Below are positions 48,954-62,900 of a stretch of DNA of 64,000 bases, piece by piece. This DNA comes from Scatophagus argus (Eukaryota; Chordata; Actinopteri; Scatophagidae). Where the stretch lies: positions 16,224,501 through 16,288,500 of the forward strand of contig NC_058496.1 in the NCBI RefSeq assembly GCF_020382885.2, read 5' to 3'. How positions within the stretch are numbered: position 1 is the stretch's first letter; every line of letters begins with the position of its first letter. The position numbers were made by a program, and so were the translations under genes. The notes beneath the pieces were generated by a model. It had not been told where the DNA came from. It did no database searches and saw only the letters and a list, made by a program, of their open reading frames with translations.

Positions 48954-51900
48954 AAAACTCTTTTGGTCACTTGTCAAAATTAATAATGTAATTGCCTCAG
49001 TGTTTGCAAACTGTCTCATTAATTGGTCTCGGAGAGCAATGTGGTAAGGTTATTTTGGAACTGGACGCCCCATTGAATGGAAGTCATCTTGCAAAAAGTG
49101 AGGGGAAAAACAGCTGATCGTTAACAAGTAATGAAAGCAGCTATATCTGACTTGTTTGTCAGTGTGTTTCCGCTGGGTTCTACGTGAGATCTTAGCTGCA
49201 TTTTGACAGTTTAGGTCACAGGAAAATTATATAAATATTTTTTTCCTCCCAGCAGATGGTCTGATCTAGCTGATCAGAGTTTCTCACCTCATTATGGATC
49301 TTTCCCCATCTCTCTTCCACTTCCTGCAGTCCTCCCTCCACCAGAACATCTCAATACCGTGCATGCTCATTTCTTTAATCTTAGCTGTTCATTCTCTTCC
49401 TGCCTGTGTAGACAAATATCATTTTCCATTTTCCTATAGATTATATGAACTCCTGTAGTGTGTTTGACTGGTGCAGATCCATCTGTTTTTTCTGCCTCAC
49501 AAATACTTGTCAGTAGATAGAAGAAATATTTTGAAGTCTTGAAGCTGTGTAGTGTATGTGTGTGGGTGTTATATTCCACTCTACATTTCATTCAACTGTG
49601 GGTTCCTGGCTGTAGCCATGGAAACGTAGCCGCACTGTGACCCCCTCCCATGATAATACCTTATTAAAGTGAAATTTTGTAATTTAATGTAATGGAATAG
49701 CTGTAATTGGATTAGTATACTATTACAGCCATTACACTTATCTTCACAGCCCTCCCAGAAATCTCTTAAATGTTCCACTCACTGATGTACTTTCTAACAC
49801 TGCTTAGTCCCCTGGCAGAGCAAATGCAAGTGCTCTGGCACATCATTCTTGAATAGATATGCAATAGCCATTAAAATCACTCATAGCAACCTGTTATACA
49901 TTGAACAGAGAACACTTTATGTAAAAGGGGACAAAAAAGAGAAGATTTAAAAGATTTTATTCGTAGTAAGTTTTTTTGATAGTATAAAAAGAGTTATGAA
50001 AGGCTGAAAGGCTGCCACCTGCTTCTCCAACTCTGGCGTGTCCCCTCCACTGATTCCAGCTGCCTGCTGGATGAATTAAGGAGGAGATTTGGAGAGCCTG
50101 GGCAGATGTAACAGCTGAATTGACATTAGCCTGCGTGGGACAACATGCTGTTCAGATAGAGAGAAATTCTCTGCACTGGTAACTGGGAGGCTTAAGGATG
50201 TTGCCTGCTTCATTATGTCCCAGACAAGCTTTCTGACTTGCCAGCCAAAGTGTATTTTCTGCCCACTTCCCACGCATATTCTCAGGGATGGAGATAGAGG
50301 GTTGGTTTGTTCAGGTGTGAAAAGCTGCTAGACCTGCAAAATCTGACTACCTGGGATGACCTGGGAAAACCAAACACAAATAAACTGAAAAAAAAAAAAA
50401 CAACTTTACCTCAAATGTCAAATAAGGGATGTTGGGATGCCTCATCAAAACCTGGAAATGAGAGAAAAGTAAGAAATGAGTTTTCGAGTCACCAAGGTGA
50501 CATGTAATCAACTACTTAAAATTATCTGGCAGGTCTTGTTGCTATGCATTTTGTGAGAAGTATGACTGACATATACTGAAAGATCTGTAAGCCAGGTCTT
50601 ATGATGAGCACAAAAAATGACCCACTGTTCCACATATTGCATATTGATCATTCTCATTCTCTTTTAGCTGTCCTTTTCCCTTTCCCCAACCGAAAACAGA
50701 TGTCCTTTTTTTAATTTATTATTTTAATTTATTTTGTGGCCATGCAAGGCTAAGTTGTAGTGCACCAAAACTGTCACTATATCCAAATGGAAACATTAAA
50801 TATTCATCAAGGGTAAGTGGGCCTGTGTCTCAATGTGAGAATGCAGCAGAATTTAATTTGTTCCATTTTATGTACACAAAATGTTTGCTCACTGCTCTTT
50901 CAGCCCTTCTGAGACTGTGAACAAAATGATGCAAGCTCTCCACCCTACCTATGCTCTTTTAAAATTTAAATGATCAAACATATCTTTATTAATTTTTTAT
51001 ATTAATTAATTTCATCTCAATGGATCTTCACATGTATGGAAGGCACATAAATTAATATTTTCCCTCTGCAAATGCTTATCGACTATGAATTTTATTGCAC
51101 AATTACACATGTTCACTTAAGTCACATAATTGCATTTATCTGGGTTGTACACTCTGTTACAGTAACATAACATAATTGAGTGTTAGATGCAAGGATCTGA
51201 ACATTTCTAATGGCCTTACTAATGGCTGGCCAGTAGATTTACAAGTCTCCTAATCATGTGTTGTTGTTGTTTTTTTTTACAAATGCAGTCACAAGAGGTT
51301 TGTTACATGATCTGGTGGCACTGTTAAATTTTAAGATTTCCTCACACACGCACAGATTGATTAGATCCCTGGTACAGTGCAGCATCTGTAACAACCTACT
51401 TCCATCTGTGCTTGCAAGTGCAAAACTAACGTGTGCTGACGCACAGTTGATAGAGCTTTGGTTGCTTTTCTTTTATGTCCAAAATATGAATTTCATCAGA
51501 CCCCAAAAGCTGCTTGAGAATTTAAGGATGCATCAAGTACTAGATGACTTCAATCCACCTCTGGAGATGAGCAATAGGAATTACAGCATCACTGACGAAT
51601 CCTTGCAACATAAAACCATCTCAAACTCTGTAGAGTTCATTGACTGGAACAGACAAAGAATTACATGTTCTCATTTGAAATATATAAGCCAGATAATTAA
51701 AGCAGATATTCCACAGAAATATCACATAAAGCTGCAATGAGTATCCCAATGACTACTGCGTTAATAACTACTATAGTGTTTTGTTATTGATAGTTGCTTT
51801 GAGAAGAATAAACCTTAGCATACTGGTGTCTTGAAATGCCAGTGGGCTTTTGGGAATTTAAAGTTTTTGTCTTAAAACTGACAACAAATTTGTCTTTAAA

Positions 51901-52013
51901 CCATAAAGCTATCAACCCTCTGCCAATACTTTATGGTCATTTTGTGCCATGGGGCAGTAAAAATTATCCTGTTGAGGGGACAGCCTGGGTCTCTGATGAG
52001 TCGCCATGTTTTT

Positions 52014-52037
52014 TGTTGTTGTTGTTGTTGTTGTTGT
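52014..52037. repeat. (TTG)n microsatellite
   Basis: About eight TTG units run in tandem, preceded and followed by T-rich sequence. Confidence 0.9.
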
Positions 52038-55000
52038 TTTGTTTTTTGTGAGCTGGAAGTCTTTTCTATTCATCCAAAAGTCTCAGTGTCTGAGATGAGG
52101 CACTTGTGTCTTTCAGCTGTACTAGCATTGCTAATAAGTGCTACTACTTCTAATGCTCCTGCTGCTTTCATTGATAAAAGTTCTTTCTAAACAGACCGCA
52201 AGAACTTTTGTGATTGATCATATTTGCTTGCTGAAATTCTGATCTCTCTCTCTAAAACCATCCTTTCATTGCTTTTATGTACAAAATACACAAACAAATC
52301 TGCAAAAGCTAATTGAGAGATCAAACACAACATTTCAACATGAGAGCTTGCAAGCTGACACAAAGACAGAAATCAGAGACTTCAGTTGTCGCATAATCAT
52401 TGCTGGTGAGATCTCTGCAGACTGAGATGTTTAATCATAGACACAAAACATCTGCTTTCCCTCCACATTCCTCTCTCTGTTTTCACACCCTGTGTATCCC
52501 TAACGCTGTTTTATTTCACATAATCAAAAAGTTTTGTCACGTTATTTTTCAGCATTGGTGATTATGGTTACACTGTGCTGGTGTCCATGGCTATGGCCAC
52601 TGACCTTAACTTCAATGCTTGGTGGATTAATCTGCCGACAGGTCGTGTCTCTGCCTTCCCTTTTGCTCTGGCTTCACTGTGTTAACAATATGACAGCTTG
52701 GGCACTGCTGTCACAATTTCTTTAGACTATATTGGCATGATTCACACGAGTGAGCCATTACGAAATGGATGTTTTCATGACCCTGTGAGGAGGAGAGTGA
52801 GTGGGTTGAAAGTGCAGGCTTTCTGGAAGACAGGCATGCTAATAGCCCATATACCCTTTCTATGTGTGCGCGTCAAATATTGTCCATGAACACTTTCACA
52901 GATCCATCTCCTTAATTGTCTTTAGGCTTCATTAAAACTCATTAAAAAGTCCATGTGTTTTCTCACTTGTAAAAACATCATCCATTTAAATAAGACAACA
53001 TGAGCTGTTAGTCAAGTGTGTCGAAGCTTCGCTTTTCATGGATACACCCTCAAACAGGGATTCAATTCTCAGTGTATTGCTTGGAAGCCTCCTGTTAGGC
53101 ATTCAGCCTGCTAGAGAGCTCTGTGAAAACATGAGGATCACTTAGTCCTAAAGAGGAAGGATCTGCTGGTTACAAAACACCTCAGCTTTTACAGATGCTG
53201 CATGTTTTTCTTCCCTTTGACTCAGAAAAGCTTTGGGGGAAAGGTCCAAGGAGCTAAGAGCACTGCTCTCTGATCTTCTCCATTTAAATACTTAAAGGGG
53301 CATCTTTAGCTCGATGTGTTTAATTCATTACAGCCTCCCTTTATGTTTGACTTTACTGGCATCTTGTCCCTCTTTCTCCTGCTGCCTTGTTGCAGTGACT
53401 GGCTGGGCAAGACAACACACACAACATACCCGGTAAATTAACAGTCAGGGCCATGTCTCTGGGCTGGTATCCCACCCACTAAGAGTCGAGGTCTGTCATG
53501 AGGCTGACCCATCACACACTCGAGGAGAAGCAGCGGGGCCAGAGAGTTTATGGAAGTACACATGGGAGATGCCTGGGGGAAAATTACCCCTTCTACTCCT
53601 CCTCTGTGCTTTTGTACACGCCGCCTATCTTCTCTTTCCCTGCTCTGTCCTGCACTGTAAAGGCGTGGCTGGGGCCCCCTCGGGGACCCATATGCCGTTT
53701 ATAAAGCCTATTGCTATGGAAATTGTGTGTAATTTCAGGGCCCGTTAACGGTGAGAGTGCAGGCATGCATATAGAGCGGTACTATCATCACACTGAAGCA
53801 GAAGAGCACCCAGGGCAGAATCTCATATTCCTTGCTTCTTGCCAGTCTTTGCCCCTACAACATGACATGCATCACCTGATGCTAGCAGAATAAGGAATGG
53901 CCAGAGCAGGAAGCAGGCAGTTGGGGAAGGGAGATGAGAGGTAGATGGACTGAGAGGGAAAATAGAGGCAGAGGTAGCGGTGCTGAGTGTGTGTCACATA
54001 GAAAGAGTGTGAGAGAGAGAGTGTGTTTTAGAAAGAAGAGAATGGAATTCTGTATGAGAAAGGTGGAAGCAGCAACAGAAGAAGAAGTGAAAGGGATAAT
54101 GAAAGGGAATCCTTGGAGAGAGAAGCCTGAATCAATATTTATACTGTGAGGCGAGACAATTCTGAAGCAGTAATTAAATTGGTGTGTCATATTTCATTCC
54201 ATTACTAGACCAGGCTTGCATGCAAATGATCCAAAAGGCTTCCTTTTCAAGTGGATTTCATTTCTTTTATGACAATGAATAGAATTGAGGCAGGCAGAGA
54301 AAAATAAAATACTACTTCAGTATTCATGAGCTTATTGTTAGGAACTTGGGGACCATTCAGCTGCAGTTCAGTGGGTGGTTGGGCGGGTGGGGGTATGATA
54401 CAAATCCCTTTAGAGGCAGTCGGCTCTGCTGTAAACTGTTTTACACTCAAACTAGGTGCAGGGGTGGGGAAGCAAATCAATCTTATTTGAATAATGATTA
54501 GTGAAATGAGGCAACACTGTCGCTGATTGGAAACACGGTCTGATTCCCAACACCTTTTCCCCCCTCCCCTCTCTGAAGTCAAGGAGAATGAATAAAACAT
54601 ATCAAAGTAAATGTTGCACTGGAATGCTGCCTGTGCAGATATTTTGGGTCAGACGCAGACATAGTTACATATCCCCTGCTATTTTGACAAAATTTGATTA
54701 ACTGCTTTATTGGTTGGTCAGGACACACAGGAAATCAGATAGATGACTCTGGAAGGTGACCGTCACTCTGTAAATCCTGTCACCAGTGTTTACAGTAAGT
54801 ATTAGTTTCAGGTGCTGCCTCCCTATTACAGTGCTGTGCACTTCTGACAAATGGAATTTGGGGGGAAGAACAAAACACAGCTGTGCTCTGTGTAGCCAAT
54901 TAAAAGTTTCCCTTCTACCTCTTTGCTTCTCAGTATTGGCTGTTCTTTTTCAGTTTCAATTCTACTGTGCAAGAAAAAGGATCAAAAGATAGAGGAGGGC

Positions 55001-56490
55001 ATCCAAAGCACAGCATCAGTGATTTTTTTTTTAACTAACTCAAATTGCCTTGCTGTACCCTTTTCTACTCTTACCCAACATAGTTGATCTCCTGTGTGGG
55101 AAAAATGACACTGACCCAGGAGTGCAGGCAGAAACACTAAATTGCAAGGGATGCAAAGGCTCTGGAGTAGTGCCATGTTCAGAGCACAGGTTCTGCCAGT
55201 GGCATCTGAAGTACTGCCAATGGGAAACCCGGCATTAACGTCTATAGCGGTGGAAAGAACAACAGCTGCTTATACTGTGTGTTCCTGTGCCAGCTACCCA
55301 TAGGGAAAAAGCTTGTCAGATATGATTCTGAAAGTTCCTGGAATTTATGGGTTTGTGTGTGCTCGTGCATATTGACTACTGGCTGCAGAAAACAACAGTC
55401 TAAACAGTGACAGATAGGTAACACAATATTCTGTAAAAATACTTCATTACAAATAAGACAGCTGTATTCATAAATGTCCTTGAATGAAAGTGCATAACTA
55501 TATTGTTTCCAAAATACAATCAAGTAGAAGTGGTCATTATTTAAAATATTTAAATGTTTTGCATTAATATATAATTGAACTCTAAAAGCATTCCAAATAC
55601 AAGCTTTTCCATGGAGCTAATTATATAATCACTGGGTTATTTAATCTCTACAAGTGCATGTGTTTTGTATTTAAAATGTTAACCCACCAATAACTGTAGC
55701 TGTGACATGTGACATGTTTTGGAATCAAATGTATAATATTTTCCTCAGTTGTAGTGGATTTAGCAGCATGAAATGGACACAATGAAGTACCTCACATTTC
55801 TGCTTAAGTACAGTACTTGAGTAAGTGTACTTATTTTCCTCACTTAACAGTAAGAGGTCATTAGGTACAATACAAACAATGGGTTCTTTGATTACAATAA
55901 AATAGTATTTCAAGTAAAAGACAGTTTGAAGGAAAATGGGACACGTACCAGCATTAGAAAAAACCCCTTCTGATAAGACCAATACCTTCAAGTGAGAGAG
56001 AAACAGTCTGGGGAACCCCAATGGCCAATGCTGACCGATGGTTGTGGAAAAGGTTGCAACCCTTAAAAAATTAAGATAAAGTCAAACCATGTAACAATAC
56101 AGATGTACAGAAGGATAATCACTCCACTGGTGTTTACAAGCTGATAAAACTTCATGCATGGCTTCTTGCTTTGTCAGGAGCAGCCAGCCGGAAGAATGGC
56201 ATATCCACTCATTATTACGGAGAGCATATGGGAGACCACACAGCTGCCAGACACCGGAGCTGGTGCATGGTGGCCATTGGCGTGCCCTCTGCTTTTTGCT
56301 GGACTGCAGCTGAGGCGTGGGCAAAAAACTTTAACATACACTATGACACTGGGTGTGAAATCTTAATTTTCCTGTAATGAAGTCCAGCCAAAAAAAGATA
56401 TTCAATCATTTGCTTTTCAGAACCTGCGGGGTCTGAGTCAGGGTGAAAAGGGGCTGCACAGTCATTGAATGGAAGACACAAAAACAACTG

Positions 56491-56523
56491 ACAATCATTC
56501 ATGTTGGTAACATGAATGATTGT
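56491..56523. repeat. Perfect 15-bp inverted repeat with 3-base loop
   Basis: Arms acaatcattcatgtt (56491-56505) and aacatgaatgattgt (56509-56523) are exact complements separated by ggt. No transposon ends or genes are attached. Confidence 0.9.
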
Positions 56524-56711
56524 TGTTTAAGAGCAACTAGGAGGAAAAAATATATCTTGGTATGGCATACACACTCCCTAACTCCTTTCTTGCTTTGAGC
56601 CACCATGACTCTAAAGTCATAATCCCAATATTAGCATTTTTTTAATGCACATTTCTGCAAACCAACTCTAGATGGCACTGGAAACCCAGAGGACTATTCC
56701 CCCTGTGCGTT

Positions 56712-56800
56712 TGTGTGTGTGTGTGTGTGTGTGCATGCGTGCGTGTGTATGTGTGTATGTGTCTGTAGAGCGTGTGTGCATGTGAATGTGTGTGAATGTG
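56712..56800. repeat. Degenerate (GT)n microsatellite
   Basis: GT units are broken by GCAT and GTAT variants. ORFs rich in Cys/Val or His/Thr across this region are artefacts of the repeat. Confidence 0.9.
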
Positions 56801-59800
56801 AGCACGCCTGTGTGTGCATCTGTGCATATGCCTCCCAGATTCAATTATTCATCATTTCCAGTGCAAATATGGTTTGGCTTTTCTATGTCTTTTCTTTTTC
56901 TCCCAGTTTTGTTTATTATTTATTATGCTGAGGCTCACAATGTTTGGGAAGAATAGAAAGCCGGGTAGCAATAATGTCACTGCGTGGGTGTCATAATTAT
57001 GTTCTGCTACAAACACACAGGAAAAGGTATTGGTCGTGTGTGGCGGTACACAGTGCTGCCGAGTCAGGGACATTTGTGTGTCTTGTGTCTTGGCACTGAT
57101 AGTCAGAATCTGCAAACTGCATTATTTCACCAATAACCAACAGACATGATTATAAAATACTATATCTGTCTCTGGCCTGGAATAGATCTCTGTCAGTAAA
57201 TCATCTGGCGTGCTCCCACTGTCCACCATGGTAAGGAAACATTTTGCTTTGATCATCATCGTTTTTATGAGGGACATTCCCCATACAATCTATGTTAAAT
57301 TCATGAGTCGCTCAGCACCATTGGTAAGTACATTTATTGATCATTGCAGCCCACCATGCATCTTCAGGGCACACACTTTGATTTATGATGCTTTCCAAAC
57401 ACAACATGAAGAATGTTCATCATTATTGATATGATTAGGATATTTTTGGACAATATTCATAAACCTTATGAGAAAAAACGTCCACAAAATCCCAGCAAGA
57501 TATCTCAGAACAAAAATTTCCACCACTGAGGAGATATTTTGTTCTTTTTCAGTCTCTGTCACAGGTTCTTCAAGAAATCTCAGTACATCTTCGTTTTTTT
57601 ATGAACACTCACATGAATCCATTATAACACAACACAGTACATATTGAACAGTGATATTGTGATTTTCTCATAAATGGAAATTCCTCTTCATAAAATATTT
57701 AGAATTATTAAATATTTGAAATGTAGTTAACATGGCCGTCAACCATAGCGAAAAGGCAACATAAACCGGGTTGCGAGATAAAAGCATTCCAGCAACGATG
57801 CAAATGTATCCCACCAGTGACCCCCGCAGCACAGCAGCAGGGATGAACCACGTATGCAGGCTTGCACACATCAGGTGAAACAGAGGCTGAACATTCATGA
57901 CAAGACGGGATTACTACAGTGGCTAAAGAACTCAAATACATCTAAATGACATCTCTAACTAGCGGTTGTTCAGAGTTTGGAGTACTTTCCTCTGAGTCTC
58001 TGCTTCCTGTAGACATCTGCTCAAAAGGCGTCCAAAGCTTCATAAGAACATCCTCCCTACTCTTAACAAGTTTTCCACCACAGGAGCCATCGTCAGAGCT
58101 AAGAGGCTTTGTGTTAGCTTTTAGTCTTGCTGGGATTTAACCTTATTTTTGAATAGGTGAAATTCTCAAAGGCTTACGGTAGTTCTAAATGGCTGATTTA
58201 CAAGAAAATAAGTCAGTTGTAATGTTAAGAGTCCTAAGTTTTTGGTCTGAAAGTAATTTAAGTGTCTCACATCCAGTTTCTTAATCTGTGAAAAGTGAGG
58301 AGAAATAAAAAAGCCTTCTAAATCACTGATATCAAAGCTCAGACATGACTTCTGCTGGAAAAATGCTTTAAAGTTGGGCCAGAATTTATAATATTTATTT
58401 TTTTTTATGTTGTGTTGTGTTGCATAGTTTGCAATGCCATTTTGTCCAGATGTTAATGGTCCTCACAGGATAACCCCTAGTCACATGTTCTCCTCACAAC
58501 CTGAGAGAGTGCATGTGTGTGTGTGGACTCTTTTTAATTGTGTCAGTGATGCATAGCATAGCATCGCATCAAGGTCAACTCTGTCCGTTCATGTAAATTT
58601 GAATTCCGACCTACTCTGAAGTTAAAAAAATGCTCACAACAGTGCTATAAATAAGATAAATCTCTGTCTTAGAATGTTCTAGTGCTATTTTGAAGAACTC
58701 TTGACAGCAACATCAAGCATTTTTTTTTTGGAATCTGTCCTCAGGTCAGTCAAAAGCTAAATTATCCCTTTCTGTACAAATCTTCACACAGCATATACAG
58801 ACACATACACATCCATGACAGCTGAGTCGACTGCTAAAACTTTTGAAAAGATAAGGTGTTGAAGGTGCTAATCTGGCAACTCAAGGCGAGGTAAGGCAGA
58901 CCCATTGCCTGTTTTTTTTTTTAATCCCCCTGCAACTATGCTTGCTGGCAGGCAGATACATGACCCAGCTGAAGCCGAGGGGAAGGAGAGAGGCAGTGAA
59001 GATGGCTAACAGCCAAGGAAATGTAAGTCCTCACTGTTTCTGGTCATGGTTGGCGTCGCTACATGGAGGCTGGAGATAAGATGGGAGCCAGGATTTTTGC
59101 TTAAGACTAAAAGAGGGAGGGATCGAAGGAGAGATAGACTGGAGAGGCAGAAGTAAAGGAAAAGGGGTGGAGACAGAGGGAGATAAGGGAAGAAAGAGCG
59201 ACGGAGGGAGGAAAGGAGAGAGCAGGCTTGAGCAGGAGGAAACAGCAAAACAAGCCGGAAGAAATAGATTTAAGGGAAAGAGGAGATAAAGTGGAGGGGT
59301 GGGACTGCTGGGATGGAGAAAGAGGCAGAGTTAGAAAGAGGAAAGGAAACAGCTAGACATACAGAGTATGCTTTAGCTGGCTGCCCTGTGTGAAAACACA
59401 GAGGATTTTGGTGAAACACGTGATTCTCATATATTCAGATCTACTGTTATTTTTACTTAATTAGTACAGCAGTACCATTTTATAACATTGCATGTTTCAA
59501 CATTTGTTAACACAATTCCAATTTTTTTGTGACACTTGAGGGAAAAGGTAAGACTTGTAACAGAATGTATGTATAGAGAGACATGTATTAATATCTAATG
59601 TTTGCAATGACAGATTTTTAAAATACAAGATTGCACCACATTCCCCTGCAGTTAATATCTATGGACCGACAATACACAGAAGAAATTACAAGAGAGTTGA
59701 GGAAAAGGTTGCATTGAGTCACTCTCTCCAAGGAGGCATTGAGACTGAAAATTTCAATGAACATTAGATGCAAGATCTTGCTGTGGAAGCTCCCAACGAG

Positions 59801-59872
59801 GCTCTCTGGGTTGGAGAGTTTACTTTGAATTGTGCTCATTAAAGAATCACGCTCCACAAAAAAAAAAAAAAA

Positions 59873-59903
59873 TTTAAGAGGCTGGAAATCTCAGCCTCTT
59901 AAA
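59873..59903. repeat. Perfect 12-bp inverted repeat with 7-base loop
   Basis: Arms tttaagaggctg (59873-59884) and cagcctcttaaa (59892-59903) are exact complements around gaaatct. An A-run precedes it directly. Confidence 0.9.
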
Positions 59904-62900
59904 ACAACAAAATTCTGTGGTGAAAGTGTAAAAGCCTTGGAGGTGGTGGAAATACAAAGAGGAGAACCGCTGCATTGAGGTTTGAAACATGTCATCTCAT
60001 TGCCCTAGGAGAGTTCAGCCTGTATTAGTGAACAGTGAGTGCTGTCTGCCACAGACAGAAACAAGAGAAAAGAGTTTGTTCCTCCCTGTTATCATAGTTA
60101 ATGGAGCAGCTGCAGGCTGTACATCGATGTGACAATGCAGATTAGAGTTTCGGCACTCCTGTTCTGAGGCTTTGGAGGAAAGTTTTTCTAAAACCGTGCA
60201 TGAACTTTCCAGGGCTAAAAGAATAACACACACGAATTCTCAAAATGAGTCTTATTTCCATTTAAGAAGGCTCCTGCATGGGAGTGAAAAAAATGACGCT
60301 TTGTAGCATTGTTATCTGGGTGTGCAAAGTAACAACTCTGCTGGTTGTTAAGACATGCAGAGAGTGAGAAAACCCTTGATAATATTTTACAGTTCCTCTG
60401 ACAATCATCAGTGTACCCTGAGACTGTGGTTGACATCCTTTACTGACACCATGACATGTGTTACACTGTTGACAGGAAATGACATTTGCTCCCATCCATC
60501 CTCTGTGGGGGTCCGGGCCTCTCTAGCATGTCTGTGCAAGCCACAGCAGGAACACTGCAGGGACCAAAACGTGTGGAAGATATATGTTTTTTTTATGTAT
60601 GTTTGGTGCTTTTGCTTCCCAGCATTGTGGATTTAACATGACCTGTGAGTAATGAACACAGCTTTACTTGTCTTCTCCTGTGCTTCAGAATTTCACAGAT
60701 GGAGCGATGGTGCATTTCACCGATGACATCCATCCAAGGCAATAAAAGTCGAAATAATCGGTAAATGCAATCAAGTCCACTTATTGAGATCAGCAGCAAT
60801 CTGATGCAGATCATTTTAATCTAACGTGTCAACAGCAAATAACCTTACTGTCTCCCTTGTGAGTGTTCAGATTAAATGGATGAATCTCTCTGTAGCAAGA
60901 AAATGCCACTCTGTTCCTCCTTCTCCCACATGGCATAATGGAGTATTATATTTGTATTATTAGTGGAAAAAGCACACAATTTCTACTACAAGCAAAACTC
61001 AAAGAGAAAGAAATTTGTTGCTCACGGAGAAACTCGTAAGATTGAAACACCATTCATTTACTAATTCATTTATTATTAAGTGCACTGCTGTCAGGTGTTG
61101 TGCTGTTGTGCTTTTGCATGTCAGTGTGGACAAGCACAGATTTGCACTTCAATAAGACCCTGAGGCAAGAGTGGGCCTACATGATGGGCTTGTCATCTCA
61201 GCCCATCCCAGCATCCCAGGCTGCCTACCAATCCTCCACCTTCCTTTTTTATTTGCTTTAATATGTGTAATTGTTGACAAAGTAGTGCATCATGTTCAGC
61301 CCTTATGGTATCTGTTGTGATATAAATGAACACACTTCTGATGGGAGGAATAATATTTTCTAATAAATACAGAGAGTTAAGTGTAATTCAATTTAACATC
61401 ATAACAGATGATTTAATTGATTATAGGCTACAATTACATACACACAATAATGACTATTATCAACACTGCAAGCAAAGCAATAGTGTAATTAAGCTCTTAA
61501 CATAATCCTTCATGCTGACAGCTTCCTATAATGATCCTGTGTATGTGAGTGAAGCGCGTATCTTGAGAGACAGCTGCGGGAATTGGAGAGAGTTTGTCAA
61601 AAGGAAAAAGAAACAAAAAATGGGTTATAATCCTGCTGCTACCAAATTTTACCCTCACAATAATTACAGCAATGACTCAGCAGAAGCACAGAAACTTTTG
61701 ATTCCTGTGGTTTTCCAGCAGAGCCACCCTGTTTATGTCTATCTTCCTTGTTCTTGTTAATATGCCACCAGCATGGCACTTACCCTTGTTTAATAGCTGC
61801 ATCACAGCCATGCTTTGCTCCTTCTGAAATGTAAACCACATGACTGTAACATCTGGTCCTAAAAACCATCCTGGTCATGAACACCTGTACAGTATAATAT
61901 AATTCAGTACAGCAGCAGTGCAGTCAACGCTACTTCTTTGAAGCTTACAATGCTGTTGTTCAGACTGTTTGAGAGATGTAAACCTGAATAAAAAGATATA
62001 TAAAATATAATCCTGTTGTAGATTGGTGTATGGTAGTGATAAAATGAATAAACTGTAATGTAGACAGGTCATGCAGTAATGAACCAAGGAAGAGTTTTGC
62101 AGACAATATATCGTTGTCCAGAACTGAGGAATGAGCAGAGGTGAGTGATAATCCTCTGCGAGTTTGGCATAATAAGTGTCCCCTGTCACGTAGAAAGTAT
62201 TCAGTGTTATCCATTGTTAAAGTCCCCATGAAAGGGATGAGCATTATTTGCCTCTACATATTTGCTGTTTGCTGAAAAAAAAAAAGATTAAGAAGGCAGA
62301 GACTTGCGCTGAATAATTTTTATATTATTTATAATAGCCGATATCGTTAGTGATGAATGTGTATTATGTCCGTTCAAGTTGTACAATTACCACAGAGTCA
62401 TAAAGCCACAATATCTGCAGCTATGGTACTGAGCAGCTTTACATGCTCTTGTACGTTACTCAGGAATGTGTCCATCAGACTGATACAATTGGTGTATGTC
62501 TCTTGCCAACTTACCACAGGTCTGTACAAGCGCATTTTGAATCTGGAAAATACTCTAAGGTGTTGCTTGTCAGTTTTGACCTGTCCTTACTTTATCTAAC
62601 TGTGCACCCCACCTTTCTCAATACTGCCTCCATTCTGCTCCTTTGAAGTCCTTGAGGGAACTCTCAGCACCTGGTCTCACTGTAGGAACAGGGTGCTGGG
62701 GGTGGGGGGGCTGGAGGTTGGCAGTCTTGGGCCCTATCACTCCAGACCTCTGTGGCAGACAGGGGAAAGAGCAGGGCAAGCGAACATCACGCTGGTGCCA
62801 GGATCACTAACTCTGTTACTGTTGCCGTGGAGTGAACAGCCCGGTGTGGGAGTAGATCTCTCCTGTGTCCGGGTTTCTCTGTCTGCTTTTCTTTCTCTCA

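Larger units (their letters stand above)
46011..56480. other. Gene-free interval 2 of the 3' desert
   Basis: No supported gene. The longest ORF (51258-51740) has no recognisable domain and sits in low-GC sequence. Microsatellites occur at 48929-48953 and 52014-52037. Stretches around 47900-48080, 50000-50290, 53640-53770 and 56160-56360 are of higher complexity and more balanced base composition than their surroundings and might be conserved non-coding elements, which is an impression only. Confidence 0.35.

Noticed and set aside
51258..51740. 160-codon plus-strand ORF, the longest in the 3' desert
   Set aside because: It opens with a hydrophobic run from a poly-T tract, shows no domain I recognise, has no evident promoter or splice context, and its length is possible by chance in this many bases.
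56642..56931. Overlapping Cys/Val-rich and His/Thr-rich ORFs on both strands
   Set aside because: They are translations of the GT microsatellite.
59105..59350. Purine-rich block as a possible exon of a repetitive protein
   Set aside because: GA-biased low-complexity sequence gives Arg/Glu- or Ser/Leu-rich frames by composition alone, and no splice sites or homology support coding.
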